A stretch of 64,000 nucleotides of DNA, from assembly GCF_047663525.1 (NCBI RefSeq), contig NC_092600.1, positions 7,707,501 through 7,771,500 on the forward strand. The letters run 5' to 3'. The notes beneath the pieces were generated by a model. It had not been told where the DNA came from. It did no database searches and worked only from the letters and a program-made list of their open reading frames with translations. This DNA comes from Anas platyrhynchos. Lineage: Eukaryota > Chordata > Aves > Anseriformes > Anatidae. Of this stretch, positions 48,101 through 63,100 are shown in pieces. Made by a program: the position numbers and the translations under genes. Each line of letters starts with the position of its first letter. Position 1 is the first letter of the stretch.

Positions 48101-51100
48101 GTCAAGCACAGTTTTCAAGAAACTAATGTAATATGCAGCAATTGTTCCATACTCTTTTTGTAACATAAGACTTAATTTCTTTATATTAGAAAGCTCATTT
48201 GAAAGCCAATAATTTTTTTATTTTTTTTTAGTTTCCTTGACAGTGTCATTGATTTTCTTGTCAAACCACTTGTTCTGATAGCAGGGATGCACGCCTTGAT
48301 AATATCTGAGACAGGACTGTGATATGAACACTGGAAGTGGCTTTGCATGATATTGAAATTGGAGATCAGTGAAAACACTGGAGTATTGCAAATGTGTGAG
48401 GCCCTGTGATGGACAAAGAGAAAAAATGATCTTACGTCCAAGCGTGCTTTTCTACCAGATCTTTGTACTTGAAACTGTTGAACTTGAAAGCCCGTGAAAA
48501 TGTACTCTTTGTACCACTGAAGCCTTGCAGACAGGTTATAGTTTCAATTTTCCCCTGCGTGCCTTCTGTTTTAGGCTCATGTAATTCTGAAAGCCAGGCA
48601 CCGCAGGAAGCCTGGAGGAATGAACAGTGAAACAGCCAACTCCTGGCTGTGAGCAATGTCTGAGGTCCAGGTCTGTAGTGTAGCTCCATTGACTTTTCTG
48701 TCCATTTTAAAGAATTTTTACACTTCTCTGTTTTTAACTGATTTTTTTTGGAAAAAACAATACTGGATCTGGCCTATAGGACTTTATAGGGATGGGAGGA
48801 GTCATTTCTTTGCAGCAGTGATTCCCCAGGGACACCAATAATTTGGCCGAGTAAATTGATAACAGACTGAGATTGTTTGCATGGAACAGGCTTTGGCTAC
48901 AAACAGCATCAGGCTCTGTAAACAAGATTTGAAGCTGAAATTAGTTATTGGGAGTGACATTGCGTGATGAGTTAGCTGATAGCCCACAAACAATGTGTAC
49001 TGATAGCATGCAGCACAATTATTAAGTTGCACTGTGACATATCCCTGGCAGATGAAATATTTCCTTTCTGATGTGGGAGTCTGCTGTGATTCGGCTTCTT
49101 TACCTGTGTTTGGCCACATGTCCTGCACTCCAGGGAAGGGTGCAATCAAGGAGATCTTTGCAGGTTCCTGGAAAGGCAGCATTGCAAAAAGTTCCTGACT
49201 GCAAATGCTGAAGTCAGCCACGGCAGCAACCGAGGCCTGCAGGGGACTTTCCATGGATGAGTTACAGCAGTGAAGCAAACAGCTCTCCAGTTGCCTGCCC
49301 CAGGCTCCTACATGTGCTTCACCATCTCTGCTGCTTAGATGCATGGAGGCATCTTCATCACTTTGCGTCCAGGTTATGCTCAACTCTAAAACACCCTTCT
49401 ATTCTTTCGATGTGAAAACAGCTATAAAACTATCTCTATGTTTTATTTTTAATTCAAGTGGGAGGACAGAATAGTCATAATAGACATATGAATCAAGCAG
49501 CTACACTTAGGAATTTAAATATCAAATATAAGAGGGTATCTTGGAGGTATCACAGCACAACGCAACAGTCAGAACAGTACAGAAAATTCCCAGTATTACC
49601 AATTACCACCTCTTTTTGCTCTTCCTTTGAACCTCTTACTATTCACAGGCAATAAAATAATCTCTTACAAATTCATTTTAAAGTCCAATTTGCTTATATT
49701 AGGTTTCAAAATTAATTTTAAAATTGTTTAACTTATTTTAATTTCATAAAACCTCAAACTACCAATGTTCCTTAGAAGAGTGAGAACTCACAAAATACTG
49801 AACAATGTTAGGGTTCAGGCAAGATCTCTATCAACCAGCAGTCAACAGTTTTTATGTCCTATTAATGATAACAAGAGCCCATGCCCCAATGTATAGATAA
49901 GGAATATGATAAGGGGTAGGAAGTAATTACATTAGTAATTACATTAGCACAGTTTTCAAGGAAGTTCAAGTTCAAGCATAATATTTTTGATCAGTGGAAA
50001 ATACTTCTCAGGAGAATCACCATTAAAATTAGTCCATCTTATTGCAGTAATATATTAAAGGTTCCTAGTTACTATAGTCTGTGTTCTTCTCCGTTGCTAC
50101 CTTACAGCCAACGCGTGTTTATAAGAGACCTTATTCTACTAGTTTTTCTACTAATTCTACTAGTTAGAATTTGGGTTTATATGTTTATAAACATATAAAC
50201 GCCTGTTTATATGTGTTGATAGTAATAGGACAAGGGGGAATGGTTTTAAACTGAGACAAAAGATTTAGGTTAGATATTAGGAGAAAGTTTCTCACTCAGA
50301 GGTTGGTAAGGCACTGGAACAGGTTGCCCAGGGAGGTTGTGGATGCTCCATCCCTAGGAGCATTCAAGGCCAGGCTGGATGGGGCTCTGTGCAGCCTGCT
50401 CTAGTGGTTGGCAACCCTGCCCGGAGCAGGGGGGTTGAAACTAGATGATCTTTATGGTCTTTTTCAATCCAGGCCATTCTATGATTCTATGGATTCACCA
50501 CTACAATCGCACAGTGTAAGAAACCCTCAGATCAGCCTCTGCCTCCATCCAGGTTGTGCACTGAGCCCGGCCAGAGCAGAGGGACCAGGGTGAAGGTGAC
50601 AAGGCCCAAGCGGGTCATGCCAAGGGCTGAGGCCAGACCCCCCATCTATTTTATCTCCAAGAATTAATTAATTAAGAATGGCTCCTAATCAATGCAACAA
50701 GTGAAGCAGGGAACGAAATTCAGCTCATAGTCTTGCAGACAAAAACCTGGCACTGCCGGAGCGGTCATTAAGTGCTTTTATTGGCGGAAATGTTTCTGCG
50801 GTTTTGCTTACAGGGGACTGGAATTTCCTAGCTCTCTCCACCGCAGCTATAAACTTGCCTTCCCCTTCCCACCTGCAGATGGAAAGTGTCCAGCTGCAGC
50901 TGGGCCTTTGGTGGGTCAAAGGCAGACCTCGGTGGGCAAAAGGATGCCCCTATACTGGGGGACCTGCTCCTTTTCACAGCGAGGGTCTGGATGGGCTAGG
51001 AGGAAGGGATGGGGCAGGCGATGGGGATGAGGATGAAGAAGGGCGATAAGGAGAGGGCAGAGCCAACACCAGAGACGTGTGGTGAGGAAAGTCCAGCTGC

Positions 51101-54100
51101 AGCACTGGCCATGGGCAGTGACCGCTGATCAGGAGTCTGGGGCCATGTGAATCCTAATTGCATGCTTTTCCCTTCCTTCACACCACAAAAGACACAAGTT
51201 CTTACACAACTTTTGAACGCAATCTGCTTTGTGAAACACAGCACTGCCTTTCTGCCTGCTGGAAGGTGCTGTCTGCTCTCTCCTTCTGCTCTCCTTGAGG
51301 TAAAGCTCTGCCCACCCCACCTCCCTGGCACTTGGCCTCCTTCTCTGCCCTCTGCTCCTGCACCCGTGACTACTTCTTCTGCCATGGCCCTTTGATAAAT
51401 AAATACAGTGGGGTTTAGCTCAAATTTCAGCAGCCACCAGGGTTTGTGGCTCCACGGGACCTTAAGCCCCAATGGTTTTCGTAGTACATTTGATGAATTG
51501 GGACCACAAATAGCAACAGCGAAGTGTTAGCCAGAAAGTAGCAAATTCCCCAGACTGCATAGCCCCATATCTCACAAAATCTTAGACATTTGTTAAGTTT
51601 ATGAGTGCAGAACCGCAGTCAGGAAGCATATTCGTGACGTTGCCCTGTGCTCACTGACGGCTCGTTGCCCTCCTGCACCCAGCTCCACGTCCCCGCTTCT
51701 GCCCATGCTTGCTGGACTCAGGTGTGGCTCGAATCAGCAGACCACAAGCTGATGCAAAGTGATTAATTGTGTTGCCTGGCCAGGCTCCCATGGCTGGGCA
51801 AGTACAATGCTGGTGGTAGCAGAGGCTTAGCATGTGATAAATGCCGGTTGTTCTGTATCTAAGACATCTAAAAAAAAATACCAGATCTAAAAAAAAATAC
51901 CAGTTGTTCTAGTATCTAAGAAAAATAGGGATCATTGTAATCATTTAGTAGACACAAACTACAGGTTTTATCAGGGAAAGAGCTGCTGGAGCTGCGTGGC
52001 AAGAGGAGGTGAGATACTGGAGATGAAGACCGTGATGCACGGAGCTTGTGATGCACCCAGCTCCACTCAGTGCTGTTAGCTTCCCCTCCCCATTTTGCAA
52101 GTAATGGCTCAATAGAAATAAAACAGGACATGGTGATCTGCAGCACACTGTGCTTCTCCTCGTGGGACAGCAGTGTACCTCCGTTATCTCTCCACACACA
52201 TTACACAGTAAGACCACTGATGTTTTTTTTCTGACCAACCAGCTAAAACGTCTATTTAATTATGCTCCAGGCAGACTGAAAGCAACAGAGGACTGTCAGC
52301 ATGTTTTGTCTGGCCCTTTTAGGAACAAGTTTCTGAGGTTTTTGGAGACAATTTTTTAGAGGCTTTTCCTCTTCCCTCCCTTCCAAATGGCCTGGTTGCT
52401 TTTGTTAGATTAAAGTGCAGGCAGATATCACAAAGCAGGGGTATGTTTAGTGTCCAGGCCCACTTCTGGGTAATGCCTGGTTTGTGAATCATAATTCCTG
52501 CTGTTTGTGCTGCTCCAAGGCTGTAATTGCTTTTTGTCAGTAAAGTCCCATTTGTGGAGAGTCTTCCAGGCAGTGCAGTGGCTGCGAGACCCGGCCTGAC
52601 GTTGCACCTTGACTTGAGATTCTGGGGGCTTCTGCTGTGGGAATTACCCAATTAGCAGGAGTTCAGCAGGTGAAGAGAGCTGCAGGACAGCTGTGTAAAG
52701 CTCCTTGTGAAGGCTGGACCCTGTCTTTTAGAGCAGAATGGAAATGTATCAACAAAAAACAATCTGCAGTGAAAGAGCAGAGTCTGTGACCAGCACAGCA
52801 CTGACTCCTAATGCCTCAGAGAAGAAACGTGTGGTTAGGCCCTGGGACTTCAAAGTAATAAGCCAAAAGAGAGTTCTCTGTTAGCAAAATTGAAGGTTTT
52901 TGTAGGAAATAAATGGCTTTGTGTCTCATGGCAGGGTACAAGTCCCAGGGGGAGAAAAAATGATAGAGGAGGTTGTGGAGAAGAGAGAGGGGAAGCCAAG
53001 TCTCAAAGAAAGAAGTGAACAGACAAGAATGAAAGAAAATAGAAGGGGAAAATAGGGTTCAGTGAGGCTTTCTAAGACTTGCCAATACTCTTGCTAGCTA
53101 ATTGGTATTTACATTTAGGGCTGCCTTACAGTCTTGGGTTTATTGAAAAAAAATTCCCATTCCACCTGATGGAGCTACGTAGGCAGATGCCACCGACGAG
53201 AGACAGTCCTGGCAGAAAACCCAAAGGCGCTGGTTAAACTGCCAGCAACTACAAAAACATACACCAGCAAAGTCCAGCAGGAGCTATGTGCAACCACACC
53301 ATAACTTCCCTCTCTTTCCTCAAGTCCAAGTGCACAAGGACAAAGTACCCAGCCAGTCGTACAAGAATATAAGTTTTAAAACTTTAGGCCTCTCTGTTTT
53401 GAAGTTGGATAGCTCACAGTGGCAAACCACCCTGCATCTCAGCAGGGCAGAGCTGCGGGGCCACAACAGCATGGGGAGCAAGCGGCAGAAGGGAGCCAGA
53501 GGGTGAAGGACACAAGGGTTTGGGTTGGGGCTCTGAGGCAGGGCAAGGAGGCCGCCAAAGTCTTGCCATGGCTCCTCGTGACAGTCCCACAAGGGTACAA
53601 GTTAGTCTCTGAAGGCTCTCTCATGTTGGCAGTAACCCTTGTTTGCAAAACCAGAAGATTTTGCAGCATTCTTCAGGTTCATACATCTCACAGTCTTTCA
53701 TCATGTTGTCACAAAACTGGGCTGGGAGTGGATTAGCGTTTCATCCCTACTGAAAACGAATCAAAACAGGAAACCAATTTGCTTCTGAAGAGCGAACATT
53801 TGTAGCAAATCCTTCAGCAGCGTGCACCAGATAGCAAGCATCAGCTTAGCTCTGGCCTGCGTCTTCCCCACCCATCTCTCCTGCAAGAGCCTAGTGCCAC
53901 TTGCCCAAGAGCTACGGGGCGATGGCTCAGTTCGAGGGCAGTGGGGATATCAGAATCCTGTTCCTTATCTGAAAACCCAGACAAACCAAAACCAGAGACA
54001 TGATTTGTTTCTTGGAAAATAGAATCAGTGCAAATGTTATATTTTAGATAAAATGCTTTGTTTTGAAAATCAAATTACCCAAATGTTTTCTGTGTGTGTG

Positions 54101-57100
54101 TGTGTGTTTTTAATACTTATTGTTTTATAGCTTTTCAGTATAAAACAAGTGTTGATAAGCTGAAAGTTTAATGAAAAGAGGTTGTTTGTTTTGTTTTGTT
54201 TTGTTTTGTTTTGTTTTTGTTGTTAAAAAGGCATCTAGTTTTGTTGGGGAAAAAAATGAATTTCAACCGAAGATTTTGACTGGTTCTCTAAGAATCCATG
54301 TGCTGACTTGAAATCACAGAATCACAGAATTGTCTAGGTTGGAAGAGACCTCAAGATCATCGAGTCCAAACTCTGACACGATGATCTGAAATAAATGTAT
54401 GTGCATATAAATATGTGTATGTGCAATCTATATAGAGGTGCCATACATGAGAATGATTCTTTATACTTTTAAATGTTGTACTTTTAAGTGTTGTACATTG
54501 TCAATTAATTCACTTCTGCTCCACAGAAATCTCCTGCGGACATCTCAGTCTTATCTAATTATTCACTTAATCCACAATCACTAGCTTTGACCAAGTGGTT
54601 TTATCTGTCTTTCAGAAAAAAAGGACTCTGAAGGGTTCTGTAGAACTTTCAAGGATTAAATGTGTGGAAATTGTCAAAAGTGACATCATCATCCCCTGTC
54701 AATATAAATACCCTTTCCAGGTGAGTCTGTCCATTGACTACATAGATAAGTGATATCATTTCATGTTGAATTTCAGTAAAATTCTCCTACACAATGCAAG
54801 CCTTAATGGACCCAACACTGCAGTGAAGAACAACAAATGAAGAAAAAGCAAATTGATTTGAAATGAACTGGGGAATAAGAAAGTGATTAATCAGAATCTT
54901 CCTTTACTCTATTCCCACACTATAACGTGGCTTCCTTCAGTGAGAATGGATGAGTGAAGGAGCAAACGCTCAGATCTACTTGTTCTGGGTCTGAATTTTT
55001 CAAGCTGTTTCTCCACTGCTTATAGGAAGAACAAAATCAAGTGAAGGTTGTGGCCAGTACTGATGTGGTAGCAGTGGACCAGACATGCTGGACAGTGCTG
55101 AGCTGACATCAGGAGACCTGCTTGTAGCCTGTCTAAATTTTGTCCCAGAGTCAGTTTTGTGGTATTTTGTAAAATGATATTGTCTATTTTCTTCTTAAGT
55201 ATCTCAACTGCACCCAACTGTAAATTTTCTGTGGAACTGACAAGTTTGGGGTTGTTTTGTTTTCTCTGTGTGGCTCATCTGGCAAGTGAGCCCATTGCAG
55301 AGTGGCTGAAATGAATGATTTTATCCAGTTGTGCGTGCTCGTGGCTACGTCTTCTGGAGATCCGCTTACTGCAGATTTCAAAAACCATCTCAGGTTGTCA
55401 AAACATTAAACAGACATATCAGTAACATCAACAGGAGTGGCTTTAAGCAAGCAGGAATTATTCCTCTTTCAGTTTTTTTGTAATAGAGGTTATAACTTAT
55501 CTCTCTGTAGCATGCAAAGCAACTGAGTCACACAGCTGTCTGCGTGTGCCTGCAAGGGCATCAGGCCAAGAGATAGCAAATATTTCCTGTCCTTTAAATA
55601 ATCAACGTTGCCTCATTTATGCTGCCGGATAAACTTGAAAAAAAAATAGCTGCTGTCATGTAGAAATCTCTGTTTAAAAACAGTGGTCAGTTTTTCAAAG
55701 TTTCTCTGAATCAAAGAGACTAGATCCCATTTGGATTTAAATTGTTGAGATAAATATTGGAACAAAAATATAGATTATGTGTTATATCGCATTTTCTGTT
55801 TAAATGTAGTCATCCAATTAAGTTTCTGAGTCATTTTTATTCTTGTGATGATTTTACTCCATGGTTTGAAATTTCACAAATGTTCTGTATTTCTCTTCCA
55901 TCATTTGTTCATTATTAAGAACAAGAACAATCTTGACTGTTCATTGTTTGCTCTAGCTTCTTATTTCCCCGCTATAATCCTCATAAAAGCTATTAGAAAC
56001 TGAAGAATGATAGTAATCCAAAAAATCTCCAGGGAGTTGCTTGGGCTTTATACTTACACAAGAAAAGTTAAATTTGGCTCTTAGATTTTAAGTGAACATG
56101 CCTTGAAAGAAACTGCTGAGAAACAGATGGCATCTCCCCAGAGGTACTTGAGAAGAATAAACCACGGTCAGCAAGAAATGGACTGGCTTCTGTGCAAATT
56201 AAAATTGCTACATCTCCATTGATTTCCCTGGCATTTCTTAACAACATAAAATTGATCTAAAATATAACTTATATGGAATTCTTCCTTGATCGGGTTTTCT
56301 ACTCAGTTTTAGAGAAGCAAAAGGCACTGAGGTTATGAGATACATCTGAACAGGGCCGGTGTACTCCACATGCTCACAGCATTATTTTGTAATTTGTTGG
56401 TATGGGGTCTGCTACCTGTTTCTTTCAATGACTCCACTGTACCCAGTGTATCTGGGATTGTTTCTAACAGCTGGCTCCCTTCTTTAATCCCCTCTCCAGA
56501 TCATCCATGATAACTACATACTCTACGTGTTTGCACCCAATCGTGAGAGTCGGCAGAGATGGGTCGCTACACTGAAGGAAGGTAACAAAACCCCTGCACC
56601 CACCTAATTGATAAAGTTACTTAATCCAGAGCAGTTTTCTCAAAAGCTATAATGCCAATAAAATGTGCAAGAGGAGTTAAGTTTTGCATCTAAACATGCA
56701 AAGCAATAATTGGGAGTGCAGTTATGGAATCAAATGTATTTGCAATTTTTGTGGGTGTGTTTTCAGCAGCATTAGAAAACTTGGACATGAAATGCTTTTT
56801 TGCCTCTTTCAAGGATAAACTATTAATATGTTACTGTAATTTGAGGTTTCTTGTGTGGGAAGAGATGAGAAATTACATTAGGCTACTTTTAAAAAAATAA
56901 ATTAATATGTTCTGGGTAGAATTCTCAGCTCTGATTAACAGAGTTGATGTTTATACGACAACCTTATTACAGAATCATGATTAAGAAACATTTTTGTGGG
57001 TAGCTTTCATTTCCTGTTCACCTCCTGAATTGCACTGTGGTTCATTACAATGGTTCTGAAGTGAAGGTACAACACCTAACCACTGCTTGCAGAAATGAAG

Positions 57101-60100
57101 CACAGTACTTGACATAGGAAAGGTGGTGTTTAGATACATGAAAATTGCATCAGGCTTCCCTCGTACCTTTCTCCTGCTCTATAACACAAGCTGCTGCATT
57201 GTTCATTGTAAAAACGTTGTGCCTGACTGAGATATTATTGAATTCATGCACTAGGTCTTACAACCAGTTATTCCCCTTCTGGGAAGCACCTGCTCCAAGT
57301 TTCTGATTTATCACCTCCTCTAGTTCAACATTTTGAGACCACCTCCTCCCTTCAATAATTTGAATAGTATCTTGAAGCAGGCCAGCAGATTTTTTTTGTC
57401 TTTTTAGGAAATTATTATTGCGGATAGAGATCATGAGCTTCAAACAGAAGGACCTTTAATTGCTCATACAAAGATTCAAGACTGGCATTTACATGCACAA
57501 AAAATATTTGGAGTTGGCAAATGCCAGCTTGTTCAGCTCCTTCTGAACACCAAGCCAAAGCAGCAGAGTCTGTATCCTATGTATATATATACTGCAGAGC
57601 TGTAGTTTTTTATGAGAATCATCATGACATGGTGTACCAGGTTTTCTTTCTTTTTTGAGACCTTCTTTCTGTGGTTTTGGTGTTTAACAGTTTAAAGAGA
57701 TAGTCACGTTGGTAGGATTCTGCTTTTGCACAGTACAGAGGTATGAGCTGCATCACAGGTAGGAAGGCTATCCCTTCACAGTGATGGTGGCATTCACTCC
57801 TTTCAGGAGAAAGGAAAATATTAATGGAGAAGGCTGATAATATTCAACAAATTGGTTCGAAAAGAATAAGAAGCTTCTTTAGTGCAGATTATTTACATTC
57901 AGTTTTATATGTCTTTCAGACCTGATGTCAATACAAATAAATCAATTTTTTACTCCTTCTTTCTCTTCCTCTACCATTTTCCAGAAACCAGGATCAACAA
58001 CAGTTTAGTCTCAAAGTATCATCCAGATTTTTGGATAGATGGCAAGTGGAGATGCTGTGCTCAGACAGAGAAGATGGCAGTTGGCTGTATAGAGTATGAC
58101 CCCACCAGAAATGGTATGGGATTTTTTAAGACCATCCTGACCTTCAAAATATTTATTCCTAGGAAAAAGTAAAGGATTAAATCTACCTTGTACAGAATAT
58201 CAAGGAATACCATGTTATATCTGCAGCAAGCGATCTTGCTGGCTTCCTGGGACATTCTTTATTCTGGCTCGTCTTTCACTATGTATGATACTCTTTGTTG
58301 TGAATTAACATTTTCTTCTGTGGGATGTTTTATGCTCAGGAATGAGATTGAAAACTAAGAACTTGATCAGCTGTGGTCTGTCAATAAGCTGTAACAACTT
58401 CTTTAAGATATACAGATTCATCCCTCTGTGTCCTATTTTGTCCTAATCGTATTTCCTCTGTATTTTCAATGACCAAGTGTAATCTTTACTTTATCTACTA
58501 AAAAAGCCTGTAGGTACTGGCAGATAGGGATGTCAACCTTTCTTTACCCAAGACTTTTTCCCTTATGTTGGCATGATTCCTTAGGTAATCTGTACATCAG
58601 TTTCAAACACACACTGTGCGGCTGAGAGTCGCTTGTGTAGGTGCAGGCTGCTGATACATCTTACTCTAAAAATCCAAGGTTTGATATTCACTATTTCTGT
58701 ATGGTTTTGTCCAGATCTGTTTCAAATTACCTTTCTTGATTTCATTTCAGCCTCAAAGAAGCCACTTCCTCCCACTCCTGAAGATAACTGGGTGAGTGCA
58801 GTGAGACACAATAAGCTGTCCTTAGTGTCCTGTGTGCTTAACTAGGTGAAAATACATTCATTAATTTTCATCATGGTGCAGTGACCTAGAATATCACCCG
58901 TGATAATATTGCCTGGGCTTTTCTCTTGCCTTTTCATTTTTTTCTTTCATTTTCTTTCCATAAGTTACAAATCAGCAGCATCCCACTGCAGCTAGATTCA
59001 GTCCTGCAAAGACAGCTTGGTTTTACAAACAGATTTCCAATGGTGTGGGAAGCTTCAATGGTTGGGGCTTTTTGTTTTTGTTTTTTTGTTTGTTTGTTTT
59101 TTCAAATTATAGAAAGGGAAACTGGGAAAGGGAGCGGATATGAGAATAGTATTCATATCTGCAAAAGCTGCTGTGGAGAGGAACAGAGTAAATCGTTTTG
59201 CAAACCCACTTGTGGATTTGGACAAAATCTGATAGGCTTACATAATAAGAAGTGAGAAGTAGGGTCAACCTAAGTCCGTCTAGGGAGGTCCTGAAGATTT
59301 TGTCACTGGAGGCTTTTAATCAGAGTTTAAGAAACATCTGTGACAAACAGATCAGACAGAGGTAATCCTGCCCTAAGCTTCAGAGAAGGAGTAGATAACT
59401 GTTTTCTGTGCAAGTGAAATTTTTGTATGAAATTCACATTATAAAAACTCCCATGTTGCTAATGTACCCCACCATGCACTTTGGGTACTTCCCTAGCTTT
59501 GAGGATTTTGAATCCAGCAGACCGGGTATAGCACACAGTGCTGCCAGGGAAATATCATTTTAGACAGCATGCCATTGATGTTTATGAATATGAGTATGAT
59601 GGGCCTTTTTCCTAATTTGTGCAGAAATTGTTGCTAGACACAAAGGAAGCCTTAGTGATGGCCATATATGACTATGAAGCCCAGAACCCGCAGGAGCTGA
59701 CATTACAATACAATGAGGAATATTACGTGATTGACAGCTCTGAGGAACATTGGTGGCTGATTCAAGATAAGAACGGGTAAGTCCCTTTTCCACAGCCAAT
59801 TTACAAATCCTTTCTAAATCCAAGTTGTTCATCCATTAACATACATGCTGGCCTCTATTATAACTTTCATGAAGCATCTTCTGATATGTAGAACAAAGAG
59901 CAGTGGAAGACTTACTGCCTTTGATGCTGCTTGTATCTGGGCAGCTTAAGAAAATGGATCCAAAAGTTAATTTTTTGAAGCGTAGTCCTTAGTTCAGACT
60001 GATACTTGCTGTCAAACATGGAGAAAAAAAATGTGAAAACTGAAATGCAAAGAGCATATTTGTGTGTTCTCTTTGGGGATAACTAGCACACAAAAAAAGA

Positions 60101-63100
60101 AATTATAGGATCCTGAATGTGAACAGTGATGGAGTCTGTGTGTTACTTCTCTTTAATCACCCCTTGTTTAACCAGTCTGGGGAGGATATCAGTTGTTTCC
60201 TTTTCCCTGTAAGCCTGCTAAATACATAAAAAAACAGCATTTATGTCATGCAAAGAGCAAGACTTCTGGCAGGCAAATCTTTCAGGGCTGACTCCCACAG
60301 ATGTAGAGAAAATCCTGTCTGTCTAGCATGCTCATGCTCTATCGCATTTTAACAGGCATGAAGGCTACGTGCCAAGTAGCTACCTGGTGGAAAAATCACC
60401 CGAGAATCTGCAAATATATGAGTAAGTTGTGCCTATGTTTGCCTTGTACCTCCAAGCACCCTGGATTTGTTATAGAAGCTACAAACCCCACACGTCCCCA
60501 CCCCGCAATCTGTGCTAGTGTTGGGGCTAGCGCAGAGGCTTTTTGGCAGGAACTTTAATAGCCTAGAAGTGCTGACTCGGAGTCCTTTGATGTTTTCAGA
60601 TGGTACAATAAGAACATCAGCAGAAGCAAAGCAGAAATGCTCCTCAAGGATGAGGTAAGCCTGTGTTACATGTGGGTCAGATGGGCAATAATTAATTAAT
60701 GACAACTGAGGAGTGAGGTATGGGACCAGCAGGGATCCACAGCAGCTGGGTGTGGGTGGTGACCTGTGCCACCCTCCTCCAGGGCAGGAGAGGGTGATGG
60801 AAAACACCGTTTCAGAACACCGTGTCAGCTGAAAACTGTGATTTTAGCTTATAGTTTCTGTCTCTGCAGGAGGCTGAAAATGCCAGTAATTCTCAGAAAA
60901 TCTAACTGGTCTCGTGCTGAAGTATTTTGGGTGAAAGCCAAAGTATAGGTTGGCGTTTTGTTTAGTTCTGTCTGTGTGTGCATGCGTGTGAGCGTGCATG
61001 TTTAATTTTTCAGTGGAGACACAGTTTTCCAGTGAAGACTGTCATGAAAATAAAAAGTATGCACTGCTTGTTCAAATTTTCCACACAAGTTCAACCTCAG
61101 TTTTTAAATCAGCTCTTTCACTAACAGGAGATACAAATAAGATGCTGAATGATAGTATTTTATGAAAATAAAAGCTTTTCCATGCAGTTTAAAAAAAAAA
61201 AAAAATCTTTTTTCTCCTATATACTCCTAAAAGACATATCCACACATGGTTTAGGGAGCTCATTTTTCCTTTGGGTCCTACCAGAACAGCTTTTCTGTGG
61301 CAGCACTCACCAAGAGAGCCAGAAGACCTCTGATTCAAAACCTCCCAACCCTCACAAGTCCCTCAAAAAATGCGACCAAGCACATCTTTGGCCAGCCTTG
61401 CTGTCAAGTGAGAGGGAAGGGCAAGAATGGAGCTTAAAGCATCCCAGGCAGGATGCTGCCTCCAGCACTTGTCTACCTGTGTGAGCAAGGAGGCTGAGGC
61501 AGGGCACACTCGGTGGATCAGCTTTGCACCACGTATTGTGGGTGATCTTTGTCTGAAAAAGATGATAAAGCTTCTTCCAGCTTTATCAGACAAAAGACAT
61601 TCACGGCTTGCCGTGTGTCTCCTACCAATATTAGCACAGTGCTGAAATGAAGGAAGTCTGGTATTAGGTAGATGTTTTTATGGATACAGAAATGGATAGA
61701 GGGCACATACAAATGGAGGAACTCTGCCGGGTAAAACAAAGCAAAACTAATCTAGCAGTTGGGATACCAGACAAAAAGTATCTTTGTGTGCAAACAGAAG
61801 GAAACCACGTTTTTTATTATCAGTGTATAGAGCACCACAGCACATAACATCCAAAATGTTATGTTAAATCTTCTCCTCTGCCATCTGATCCATCACTGCT
61901 TGGCCCTGCCCGATCATGGCCTAGGACACATTTCAGCATTCAGATGAGTAGAAAGCAATTACAGTGAAAAATTAGAATGGAAAGTTGTTTTGTAAGTTCC
62001 AGGGTAGAGGAAACTTGCTTTTCTAAGCATTTATATTTAGATACTGGATGACCAGGGTACCTGAGAAAGCACAGGATCTTGTCCAAGTTTTTTACATTTC
62101 TGGGAAACTGGTAAATTATCTTTCCTACACTCCCATATGGATTTTCTGGTGTTGAATAAATTGCATCTTTGTCCTGTAGTTTCTCTCCCTGTGGAGAGCA
62201 CTCAGAGGGGTTTGTCTTTCCACTTGGCTGCCCATTTTAATTGAGCTTGCATGAAATTAATATCGCCACTGTTCTGCTAGATAAGGTTGAAAGCCATCAA
62301 TGGGTTCAAAATTTCTAGAGGAGAGGCTTGGAGGGACAGAGAGACACGCACTCACATGTATCCACCCCCACACATACTAAGCACGGTCTGATCACATAAT
62401 TCTCATTTCCTCAGGAAACTAAGCTAAAAATATGTAGCACCCAAGAAAAACCAGCTGAGTGTACCTGCAGGCCCTTGGGCAGACACCAGAGCAGTGCACG
62501 GAACAGCAGCCTCCATCGGTTGGCTGATGGCTCATTTTTTTTCCTACATATTTAGCACATCCTCATGTCTGAGCAGTAGAGAGGGCTGAAACAAGCAGAG
62601 CTTGCCCCCGGCCCACTTCTTTTTTCCATGATGTCTCTAACCAGTTTTCTCTCTTTTGCTCTTCTTGCAGGGTAGGGAAGGAGCCTTCATGGTGAGAGAC
62701 TCGAGGCAGCCTGGCATGTACACAGTCTCTGTTTTCACCAAAGCATTAAGGTACGGCTGAGCTCAGCAGCTTTTCACATCAATTACATCAATGAAATGGC
62801 TTCTGAGAGTGTAATCTCTGTAGTTGTTTTGGCATTATAAAGAGAGAGCAGAAGGCTCATGAAAATGGTAGAGAAAAACGCTTCCAAAAAAGGCAGAAGA
62901 GTTAGCTGCCTTTTGTAAAACAAAGGGTATTAAAGGCTCCACTTCTCCCTGCATCTAAATAACTGCCTATAAATAGCCCCTTAAACATCACCAGGGTTGT
63001 AATTTTGTTGAATTGCCATCCCAGCTGAACTGTCTGTAGGATCAAGATAGACTCATTTGAGGTGGAAAATATAAGACTAGTGAAAGGGTTTCTGTCATGG

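Larger units (their letters stand above)
42135..54615 (+). other. ITK: ITK intron 1
   Basis: About 12.5 kb. It contains CR1 fragments near 47095, 50221 and 54316, a 26-bp perfect palindrome at 50175, a short tandem duplication near 51866, and GT and GTTTT repeats near 54090-54220. No open frame within it looks coding. Confidence 0.75.

Noticed and set aside
48802-49383. 193-codon minus-strand ORF within ITK intron 1
   Set aside because: Mixed composition with many Cys and no domain, on the strand opposite to ITK, with no transcription or splice evidence; the length is possible by chance in a 12-kb intron.
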